Shown in pieces: positions 57,391 to 64,000 of a DNA stretch of 64,000 nt. The stretch is from assembly GCF_900100665.1 (NCBI RefSeq), contig NZ_FNCS01000005.1, positions 146,289 to 210,288 of the forward strand, given 5' to 3'. The DNA is from Pelagibacterium luteolum (lineage in GTDB: Bacteria; Pseudomonadota; Alphaproteobacteria; Rhizobiales; Devosiaceae). The number at the start of each line of letters is the position of its first letter. Positions within the stretch are counted from its first letter, which is position 1. The notes under the pieces were generated by a model that made no database searches, was not told the DNA's origin, and saw only the letters and a list, made by a program, of their open reading frames with translations. A program made the position numbers and the translations under genes.

Positions 57391-57789
57391 TTATTCAGGG
57401 GACCAGGCGTCGTAATCGCCCGTCACGCGCGGACGCGACTGCGGGTTGAGGATCGATCCGTCAGGACGATATGCCCCCGCTGTTCCCGTCAGGTTCGGCT
57501 TATGGGCGATTTCCCAGCCGTGGGGCTTGTAGTTGGACTGCGAGGGCGGCACATCGGTGCGATAGTGCATCCAGCCGTGCCAACCGGCCGGAATGGCCGA
57601 GGCTTCGGCCGGGCCGTTGTAGATCACCCAGCGACGCCCGTTCTTCTTGCCCTTGTAATAGACATTGCCCAGTTCGTCCTCGCCGACCCTCTCCCCGCGC
57701 AGCGCGGTGAAGAGGCGCGTGGAGAGCGTCTGCTTGTTCCACCAGCCGAAGATTTCGAAAACGAACTGTTTGAAGCCGCTGTTTGCCAC
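57391..57789 (-). CDS. NDUFA12-family NADH:ubiquinone oxidoreductase 17.2 kDa subunit
   Basis: A 132-residue complex I accessory subunit of the mitochondrial/alphaproteobacterial type. FKQFVFEIFGWWNKQTLSTRLFTALRGERVGEDELGNVYYKGKKNGRRWVIYNGPAEASAIPAGWHGWMHYRTDVPPSQ is a clear match to the family, with the WHGWMH signature. GTG 57789 fits the family length, with AAGG ten bases upstream; TTG 57795 and GTG 57819 remain possible. It likely heads a small operon with the DUF2155 and MGMT-like genes. Confidence 0.9.
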   Translation of the reverse strand: MANSGFKQFVFEIFGWWNKQTLSTRLFTALRGERVGEDELGNVYYKGKKNGRRWVIYNGPAEASAIPAGWHGWMHYRTDVPPSQSNYKPHGWEIAHKPNLTGTAGAYRPDGSILNPQSRPRVTGDYDAWSPE

Positions 57790-57819
57790 GTCCAAAATGC
57801 CTTGATGGATGACGATCAC

Positions 57820-58187
57820 TGCGCCCGGCTGTAGCACATGTGTTGCAGCGAGCCTAGACCGCAAGGCGGCGTATGGCGCCTGCATCGTGCACACAAGATG
57901 TTGTGTCGCGCCCCCGCCAACAAAAATCGTCGATCGGCCCCAAAAAAAGCCGCTTGACAGCCCCGGCCTGAGTCTCGATCTGGCGATACCTTTGCGGAGA
58001 GCGAGGAAGTACGGGCATTTAGCCCCGCCTGCCAACAGAACACTTCATTAACCCTTCGCCAAACCGGCTTTGTGACGATGTCATTACCCTTGTGCAGTTT
58101 TATGCACGTTTTCCTCGCTATCCACACCTAAAACCACTATATTTAGCTCATGGCTATTTCTTGAGCACAAGGGATAGAGGATTTCCT
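57820..58187. other. Divergent region between NDUFA12 and nrdJ genes
   Basis: No gene is supported here. A perfect dyad ACACAA-GATG-TTGTGT lies at 57891-57906, with the general form of an NrdR box. GTGCA-GTTTTA-TGCAC at 58092-58107 and CACTATAT at 58136-58143 are further NrdR-like pieces nearer nrdJ. The CACATGTG dyad at 57835-57842 is unexplained. No cobalamin riboswitch was found before nrdJ. Confidence 0.45.
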
Positions 58188-58340
58188 GTGATTGACCCGG
58201 TCCGCCAGAATCGAAAAAGGTTGGTGCAACGGGCGAACTCCGCGCCCGATCAAATCAACATTGTCGGCAACGACGAGATGCCTTCAGGGGCGGTCGAACG
58301 CTGGTCGGACGAAATTATGGGGCTAAACGAATGCAAATAG
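58188..58340 (+). CDS. Possible 50-residue leader ORF overlapping the nrdJ start
   Basis: GTG 58188 is preceded by AGAGGA at good spacing, and the frame reads [20 protein letters not shown] and continues to TAG 58338-58340, ten bases into nrdJ. Codon third positions are roughly 68% G or C, in keeping with coding sequence here. No family is recognised. If real, it could couple translation to nrdJ. nrdJ also has its own GGGG upstream, so coupling is not required. Confidence 0.3.
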   Translation: MIDPVRQNRKRLVQRANSAPDQINIVGNDEMPSGAVERWSDEIMGLNECK

Positions 58341-61300
58341 AACGGCGCTTTACCACTTCCGGCCAGTCCGCCTATGACGGTATCGAATTCCGCTCGGCCA
58401 CGAGCGAGATTCGCAATCCCGACGGCTCCGTCGTGTTCAAGCTCGAAGACATCGCCGTCCCGGCCCAGTGGAGCCAGGTCGCAGCAGACATCATCGCGCA
58501 GAAATATTTCCGCAAGGCCGGCGTCGCCCGCGCCCTGAAAAAAGTCGAAGAGAACGACGTCCCCTCCTGGCTGTGGCGTTCGATCCCCGACGAAAAGGCG
58601 CTCGCCAAGCTGCCCGAAGACGAGCGCTATGGCTCGGAAATGGATTCGCGTCAGGTCTTTGACCGTCTCGCCGGCACCTGGACCTATTGGGGCTGGAAGG
58701 GTGGCTATTTCACCTCCGAGGACGACGCCCGCACCTTCTATGACGAACTGTGCTACATGCTCGCCACCCAGCGCGTTGCACCGAACTCCCCGCAGTGGTT
58801 CAACACGGGCCTCCATTGGGCCTATGGCATCGACGGCCCCGGCCAGGGCCATTTCTATGTCGACCCCTTCACCCACAAGCTCGTCCAGTCCACATCGGCC
58901 TACGAGCATCCCCAGCCGCATGCCTGCTTTATCCAGTCGGTCGACGATGACCTCGTCAACGAAAACGGCATCATGGACCTCTGGGTCCGTGAGGCGCGCC
59001 TGTTCAAATACGGGTCGGGCACCGGCACCAATTTCTCCGCCCTGCGCGGTTCGGGCGAAAAGCTCTCGGGCGGCGGCAAGTCGTCGGGCCTGATGAGCTT
59101 CCTCAAGATCGGCGACCGCGCTGCGGGCGCCATCAAGTCGGGTGGCACCACCCGTCGCGCCGCCAAGATGGTCGTGATCGACATCGACCACCCCGATATC
59201 GAGGAATACATCAACTGGAAGGTCAAGGAAGAGCAGAAGGTCGCGGCCCTCGTCACCGGCTCCAAGACCGTCTCCAAGCACCTCAAACTCATCATGAAGG
59301 CTGCCGTCAATTGCGATGGCCACGCCGATGATTGCTTTGATCCCAACAAGAACCCTGCCCTCAAGCGCGAAGTCAAAGCCGCCAAGAAGGCGCTGGTCCC
59401 GGAAAACTACATCTTTCGTGTCATCCAGTTCGCCAAGCAGGGCTACACCGACATCGAATTCCCCATCTACGACACCGATTGGGATTCGGAAGCTTACCTC
59501 ACCGTTTCGGGCCAGAACTCGAACAACTCGGTCCGCGTGACCGATGATTTCCTGCGCGCCGTTGAAAACGACGGCACCTGGAACCTCACCGAGCGCCAGT
59601 CGGGCAAGACGGTAAAGACGCTGCAGGCCCGCGATCTCTGGGAACAGGTCGGCTATGCCGCATGGGCCTCGGCCGATCCCGGCATTCAGTATCACACCAC
59701 CATCAACGAGTGGCACACCACCCCCGCAGCCGGCCCGATCAACGCGTCGAACCCCTGCTCGGAATACATGTTCCTCGACGATACGGCGTGTAACCTCGCG
59801 TCTATCAACCTGCTCCCCTATCGCGCCAAGGACGGCAAGTTCAACGTCGCCGATTACGAGCACACCGTGCGCCTCTGGACCCTCGTCCTCGAAGTTTCGG
59901 TGATGATGGCTCAGTTCCCCTCAAAAGCCATTGCAGAACGCTCCTATCTCTACCGCACACTGGGTCTGGGCTACGCCAATATCGGCGGCCTCTTGATGAC
60001 CTCGGGCATTCCGTACGATAGCGACGAGGGCCGCGCCATCGCCGGTGCGCTCACCGCGATCATGACCGGCATTTCCTATGCGACGTCTGCGGAAATCGCG
60101 TCCGAACTCGGTGCGTTCAAGGATTACAAGCGCAACGCCAAGCACATGTTGCGCGTCATCCGCAATCACCGCAATGCCGCCTATGGCAAGGCCGATGGCT
60201 ACGAAGCCCTCTCGATCACGCCCGTTCCGCTCGATCATGCCTCGTGCTCCGATGCCGAGCTGATCTCGGCGGCGACCGCCGCATGGGACAAGGCGCTCGC
60301 GCTGGGCGAAAAGCACGGCTATCGCAACGCCCAGGTCTCGGTCATCGCCCCCACGGGCACCATTGGCCTTGTGATGGACTGCGATACCACCGGCATCGAA
60401 CCGGACTTCGCGCTGGTCAAGTTCAAGAAGCTCGCCGGTGGCGGTTACTTCAAGATCATCAACCGCGCCGTCCCCGAAGCTCTGCGCACGCTGGGCTATT
60501 CGGAAGACCAGATCGCCGAGATCGAAGCTTACGCCGTGGGCCATGGCAACATGAACCAGGCACCGGGCGTCAATCCTGCCACGCTCGCCACCAAGGGCTT
60601 CCCCGAGGACAAGATCGCTGCGCTCAATGCGGCCATGAAGTCGGCCTTCGACATCAAGTTCGTCTTCAACCAGTGGACGCTGGGCGCTGATTTCCTTAAA
60701 GAACTCGGCGTCACCGATGCCCAGCTCGTCGACCCCACATTCGAGCTTCTGCCGTTCCTCGGCTTTGGCAAGAAAGAGATCGAAGCGGCAAACATCCACG
60801 TCTGTGGTGCCATGACGCTCGAGGGCGCGCCCTTCCTGAAAGACGAGCACCTGCCCGTCTTCGATTGCGCCACCCCCTGCGGCAAGATCGGCAAGCGCTA
60901 CCTCTCGGTGGAATCCCACATCCGCATGATGGCCGCGGCTCAGCCCTTCATTTCGGGCGCGATTTCGAAAACCATCAACATGCCGAACGATGCGACCGTC
61001 GAAGATTCCAAGGAAGCCTACATGCTCTCCTGGAAGCTGGCGCTGAAGGCCAATGCGCTTTATCGCGATGGCTCAAAGCTCTCCCAACCCCTCAACTCCT
61101 CGCTTCTCGCCGATGAGGACGATGATGAGGACGACGTTGCCGAACTCGCCGCCCTGCCCGCCGCAGAGCGCATTCCGGCCGTTGCCGAAAAGATCATCGA
61201 GCGTGTCGTCGAACGCGTCCGCGAACGCGAAAAGATGCCCGATCGCCGCAAGGGTTATACCCAGAAGGCCATCGTTGGCGGCCACAAGGTCTATGTTCAC

Positions 61301-62026
61301 ACCGGCGAATATGGTGACGGACGCCTGGGCGAAATCTTCATCGACATGCACAAGGAAGGCGCCGCCTTCCGCGCCATGATGAACAATTTCGCCATCGCGA
61401 TCTCGATCGGCCTGCAATATGGCGTGCCGCTCGATGAGTTCGTCGAAGCCTTCACCTTCACCCGGTTCGAACCGGCCGGCCTCGTCATGGGCAACGACCA
61501 GATCAAGAACGCCACGTCCATCCTTGACTACGTGTTCCGCGAACTGGCCATTTCCTATCTCGACCGCACCGATCTGGCCCACGTTACCCCCGACGCTGGC
61601 GCCACCTCGATCGGCAAGGGCGTTTCGGAAGACAAGGCCGTCAAGGACCGCTCGGCCCCTGCCCCGGTTCCCGCCGACACCTATGTCTCGCGCGGCATGA
61701 CCCGTGGCCGGGTCAAGGACAAGACCCTGATGCTGGTCTCGTCCCACGACCTCAAGCCCGCCAACCCCGTCCAGGCCATGCAGACCCAGACGGTCACGGC
61801 CCAAAAGCAAGGCACAGCCCTCAAGACCGAGGAAGAAGCGGCCCCCGCCGTCGAAATGCCCCCGCTCGAAGACATCAAAGCCAAAGACGCCACCACATTG
61901 CGTCTCGAAGCCCAGATGAAGGGCTATGTCGGCGAGGCCTGCTCGGAGTGCCAGAACTTTACACTGGTGCGGAACGGCACGTGTTTGAAGTGTGACACGT
62001 GTGGGTCGACGACTGGGTGTAGTTGA
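58331..62026 (+). CDS. nrdJ: Adenosylcobalamin-dependent class II ribonucleotide reductase (NrdJ)
   Basis: A 1231-residue enzyme that reduces ribonucleotides to deoxyribonucleotides using adenosylcobalamin. The N-terminal [13 protein letters not shown] and [27 protein letters not shown] segments form the nucleotide and radical region. [27 protein letters not shown] holds an active-site cysteine, and [21 protein letters not shown] follows. The insertion and C-terminal parts ([43 protein letters not shown]) are typical of the long alphaproteobacterial form. The last residues end C-x2-C and C-x2-C-G ([18 protein letters not shown]), the thioredoxin-exchanging and zinc-like tail. As no nrdAB is visible, B12 may be essential for DNA synthesis, in line with bluB here. 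Confidence 0.95.
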   Translation: MQIERRFTTSGQSAYDGIEFRSATSEIRNPDGSVVFKLEDIAVPAQWSQVAADIIAQKYFRKAGVARALKKVEENDVPSWLWRSIPDEKALAKLPEDERYGSEMDSRQVFDRLAGTWTYWGWKGGYFTSEDDARTFYDELCYMLATQRVAPNSPQWFNTGLHWAYGIDGPGQGHFYVDPFTHKLVQSTSAYEHPQPHACFIQSVDDDLVNENGIMDLWVREARLFKYGSGTGTNFSALRGSGEKLSGGGKSSGLMSFLKIGDRAAGAIKSGGTTRRAAKMVVIDIDHPDIEEYINWKVKEEQKVAALVTGSKTVSKHLKLIMKAAVNCDGHADDCFDPNKNPALKREVKAAKKALVPENYIFRVIQFAKQGYTDIEFPIYDTDWDSEAYLTVSGQNSNNSVRVTDDFLRAVENDGTWNLTERQSGKTVKTLQARDLWEQVGYAAWASADPGIQYHTTINEWHTTPAAGPINASNPCSEYMFLDDTACNLASINLLPYRAKDGKFNVADYEHTVRLWTLVLEVSVMMAQFPSKAIAERSYLYRTLGLGYANIGGLLMTSGIPYDSDEGRAIAGALTAIMTGISYATSAEIASELGAFKDYKRNAKHMLRVIRNHRNAAYGKADGYEALSITPVPLDHASCSDAELISAATAAWDKALALGEKHGYRNAQVSVIAPTGTIGLVMDCDTTGIEPDFALVKFKKLAGGGYFKIINRAVPEALRTLGYSEDQIAEIEAYAVGHGNMNQAPGVNPATLATKGFPEDKIAALNAAMKSAFDIKFVFNQWTLGADFLKELGVTDAQLVDPTFELLPFLGFGKKEIEAANIHVCGAMTLEGAPFLKDEHLPVFDCATPCGKIGKRYLSVESHIRMMAAAQPFISGAISKTINMPNDATVEDSKEAYMLSWKLALKANALYRDGSKLSQPLNSSLLADEDDDEDDVAELAALPAAERIPAVAEKIIERVVERVREREKMPDRRKGYTQKAIVGGHKVYVHTGEYGDGRLGEIFIDMHKEGAAFRAMMNNFAIAISIGLQYGVPLDEFVEAFTFTRFEPAGLVMGNDQIKNATSILDYVFRELAISYLDRTDLAHVTPDAGATSIGKGVSEDKAVKDRSAPAPVPADTYVSRGMTRGRVKDKTLMLVSSHDLKPANPVQAMQTQTVTAQKQGTALKTEEEAAPAVEMPPLEDIKAKDATTLRLEAQMKGYVGEACSECQNFTLVRNGTCLKCDTCGSTTGCS

Positions 62027-62163
62027 GGAAGCACAAGGCAGGGGCGGTGTGGATGCCCACAGAGGATATCCACATCGTGGTGAGAGGCCCAAAGTTGTGA
62101 ATTCGGCCTCAAAGTTCTGAACTGACCTGAACAGTTTGAGGCGATTGTTCGAAGTAACTAAAC

Positions 62164-62186
62164 GGCGGCGAGATTTTCTCGCCGCC
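62164..62186 (+). terminator. Strong hairpin downstream of nrdJ
   Basis: GGCGGCGAGA and TCTCGCCGCC form a perfect 10-bp stem around TTT. It lies 137 bases past the nrdJ stop with no clear T-run afterwards, so it may be a Rho-independent-like or processing hairpin. The remainder of 62027-62277 holds no supported gene. Confidence 0.55.
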
Positions 62187-62277
62187 TAGTACCTGAAAGA
62201 ACATTTAGTGAATCTGCGTTTTCACCCGTGAGTTGAGGCTTGGAGACTGGTCGCTCACAATCAAAAGGATAACTCCT

Positions 62278-63687
62278 GTGAAGAGACTCGTTTTCTGTTT
62301 CGACGGTAGCTGGAACCGCATCGACGCCGCCCACCCCACCAATGTCCTGTTCACTGCCCAGAGCGTTTTGCCCCAGACCAGAGATGGCATCTCGCAGGTC
62401 ATCTATTACGATGAGGGGGTCGGCACCGGCGACAACGACAAATTCCGTGGCGGCCTGTTCGGGCAGGGCCTAGTCAAAAACCTGTCGGATGCGTATCGCT
62501 TCCTGATCTTCAACCACACGCCTGGCGACGAAATCTACGTCTTCGGTTTTTCCCGAGGCGCCTTCACTGCGAGATCGTTTGCAGGTCTGATCGGCACATG
62601 CGGAATCTTGCAGCGCCCATCGGCTGGCAGATCGAACGAGGCCGTTGAGCTTTATAAGACACGCGACGATACCGACGCCTTCCGTCAGAAGCTCCTTGAG
62701 TTCCGTCGCGACGTCGCCCCCCACATCAGCGTCTCAGATGCTGAAGACCAGTGGCGTGCTGCAAATGTGCCCGACTACCAACTTGGTCAAAGCCCGCTGC
62801 TCAAGATTACCTATCTTGGTGTTTGGGACACGGTTGGCGCCTTAGGCGTGCCTGACTACATCTGGAATGCAGATGGTTTCAACAAGGACCATCGCTTCCA
62901 CGACACCAACCTCAGCCCAATGGTGAAGTCAGCACGACACGCTGTCGCGATCGATGAAAGCAAGGCCGATTTCAAGCCAACCCTTTGGGAAAATCTGGAA
63001 GAGCTGAACGCCGACCGAGGTAAAGACCCCAAGGCCGAGGATGCCCCATATCAACAGAAGTGGTTCCCCGGTGTTCACGGCGGTGTTGGTGGCGGCGGCC
63101 CCCGTCGCGGTCTGTCGGACCAGGCACTCGAGTGGATATGGGATGGAGCCGGCAATGCTGGCCTCGTCCTCGACAGCTCAAAAGGCTCACCTATTTACGG
63201 ACTGTCGCCGTCACACTTGGAATATCTCGAGAACTCGGGAGAAGAAGAAGGCTTCAGCATCATCGGCACGTTGATGAAGTACATGCCGAAAACCGTTCGC
63301 CAGCCGGGGCCGCAGGCATTGCACGAAGTCAGTGTCAGCGCTCAGCGCAGATGGCACGAGAACGAAGATAAGCTTCCGGAAAAATCTCGTTATCGCCCCA
63401 AGCCACTGGAGCACGTTCAAGCTGACCTTGATGGATTGGACGTCGTCGCGCTGGGCATGGGCGAGGATGGTATCGAGCTGGCCCCAGAAAATTTCACGGC
63501 TCATATCGTTGAGCCTGGCGATACTCTGTCTAGGCTGGCCAAGCGCTATCTCGGCGACGCCAAAAGGTGGCCCGAGATAGCCTCTGCTAACCGCTACAAG
63601 ATCACAAACCCTGACCTGATCTATGTCGGCCAGGCACTACGCATCCCGCTGTCCGCTACTGGACCGGAGCCTGTTGATTGCCGTTGA
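62278..63687 (+). CDS. DUF2235 alpha/beta-hydrolase with C-terminal LysM domain, stop codon provided by an IS end
   Basis: A 469-residue protein. Its DUF2235 (Tle1-like phospholipase) domain opens with RLVFCFDGSWNR. The nucleophile elbow is GFSRG (near residue 91) in IYVFGFSRGAFTARS, the acid in LGVWDTVGALG, and the histidine in WFPGVHGGVGGG. A LysM domain follows at about 408-456 (HIVEPGDTLSRLAKRYLGD through VGQALRIP), which would bind peptidoglycan. GTG 62278 has AAGGAT upstream. The stop TGA at 63685-63687 is the first triplet of the IS21 terminal repeat, so the native C-terminus is probably shortened. Relatives include type VI secretion effectors, but no secretion or immunity genes are in view. 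Confidence 0.88.
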   Translation: MKRLVFCFDGSWNRIDAAHPTNVLFTAQSVLPQTRDGISQVIYYDEGVGTGDNDKFRGGLFGQGLVKNLSDAYRFLIFNHTPGDEIYVFGFSRGAFTARSFAGLIGTCGILQRPSAGRSNEAVELYKTRDDTDAFRQKLLEFRRDVAPHISVSDAEDQWRAANVPDYQLGQSPLLKITYLGVWDTVGALGVPDYIWNADGFNKDHRFHDTNLSPMVKSARHAVAIDESKADFKPTLWENLEELNADRGKDPKAEDAPYQQKWFPGVHGGVGGGGPRRGLSDQALEWIWDGAGNAGLVLDSSKGSPIYGLSPSHLEYLENSGEEEGFSIIGTLMKYMPKTVRQPGPQALHEVSVSAQRRWHENEDKLPEKSRYRPKPLEHVQADLDGLDVVALGMGEDGIELAPENFTAHIVEPGDTLSRLAKRYLGDAKRWPEIASANRYKITNPDLIYVGQALRIPLSATGPEPVDCR

Positions 63688-64000
63688 GATCTGACCCGGT
63701 ACTGAGGGATTTTTCCACTGAGATTTGACCCATGTTTGAACGCTATCCTGCTCGTTTTGGGCAGGAGATTGAGGAGTGTTGGACATGGCGTTTTTGAGCG
63801 TTATCCGGCGCTGGCATTTCCGGGACGGGTTTTCGATCCGGGAGATTTCGCGGCGCACAGGTCTGTCCCGTAATACTATTCGCAAATATCTTCGGTCCGA
63901 TACGGTTGAGCCGAAGTTCAAGGTGCCCGAGCGGCCGAGCAAGATCGATCCGTTTGCCGAGAAGCTGTCAGGCTGGCTGAAGGCTGAGAGTCGCAAGCCG
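63685..64000 (+). mobile_element. Left end of an IS21-family insertion sequence (runs off the window)
   Basis: Two direct copies of TGAGAT[C/T]TGACCC lie at 63685-63697 and 63719-63731, as in the multiple terminal repeats of IS21-family elements, followed by istA. The right end and istB lie beyond the window. Confidence 0.85.
63785..64000 (+). CDS. istA: IS21-family transposase IstA, 3' truncated by the window
   Basis: 72 codons are visible. The start MAFLSVIRRWHFRDGFSIREIS-RRTGLSRNTIRKYLRSD is the N-terminal helix-turn-helix of IstA, and KVPERPSKIDPFAEKLSGWL follows as in the family. ATG 63785 has GAGGAG eight bases upstream; GTG 63776 is in frame but less likely. The DDE catalytic core would lie outside the window. 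Confidence 0.9.
   Translation, partial: MAFLSVIRRWHFRDGFSIREISRRTGLSRNTIRKYLRSDTVEPKFKVPERPSKIDPFAEKLSGWLKAESRKP

Noticed and set aside
58250..59863. 537-codon open frame antisense to nrdJ
   Set aside because: It mirrors a strongly coding GC-rich gene, and its translation is a valine/glycine/aspartate-rich low-complexity text with no family resemblance.

Overview
This 64 kb window is a GC-rich stretch of an alphaproteobacterial chromosome, most likely from Hyphomicrobiales (Rhizobiales) and perhaps close to Devosiaceae; the family is an inference. Supporting signs are the gene orders rne/amidase/PBP1A/prfB and aroQ-accB-accC-aat-DUF2155-NDUFA12, a sufB-cupin-sufC-sufD-sufS operon with an Irr-type palindrome upstream, a B12-dependent ribonucleotide reductase (nrdJ), and TTAA-N7-TTAA (CtrA-like) sites. 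No rRNA, tRNA or CRISPR array was seen by eye.

Layout. 1-6.1 kb: the end of a molybdenum hydroxylase large subunit, a serine beta-lactamase-fold hydrolase, a diguanylate cyclase, then a small cassette (membrane protein, XRE regulator, MDR oxidoreductase). A second, diverged copy of the diguanylate cyclase 3' end follows the cassette. 6.5-8.2 kb (minus): queF with a small membrane protein, and bluB under a cobalamin riboswitch. 8.46-14.8 kb: a TPP riboswitch and the overlapping operon thiC-thiO-thiS-thiG-thiE-thiF-thiD. 14.86-16.7 kb: a probable preQ1-I riboswitch and queC-queD-queE. 17-25.3 kb: ABC-F ATPase, sulfotransferase, parE, a DEAD-box helicase and a second diguanylate cyclase. 25.3-32.5 kb (minus): the suf Fe-S assembly operon with two cysteine desulfurases. 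32.8-41.3 kb: an alpha/beta hydrolase, tyrS, a giant AsmA-like protein, a Bcp peroxiredoxin, an M23 peptidase, and prfB with its programmed +1 frameshift. 41.4-50.9 kb: PBP1A, a hybrid histidine kinase, an amidase and RNase E. 50.9-58 kb: aminotransferase, DsbA-like protein, DUF2087, aroQ, accBC, aat, an MGMT-like protein, DUF2155 and NDUFA12. 58-64 kb: nrdJ, a DUF2235-LysM hydrolase whose stop codon lies in the end of an IS21-family element, and the start of istA.

How it fits together. Most of the window is housekeeping biology under RNA-level control: three vitamin or base riboswitches within about 7 kb (cobalamin, TPP, preQ1), a frameshift-autoregulated release factor and a long structured rne leader. 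Cobalamin links bluB (lower ligand synthesis) to nrdJ (a cobalamin-dependent enzyme). All genes needed to make preQ1 from 7,8-dihydroneopterin triphosphate (queD, queE, queC, queF) are present in two transcription units. Accessory features are the cassette flanked by duplicated cyclase ends (about 4.2-6.1 kb), the gene-poor stretch after it, and the IS21 junction at the right edge.
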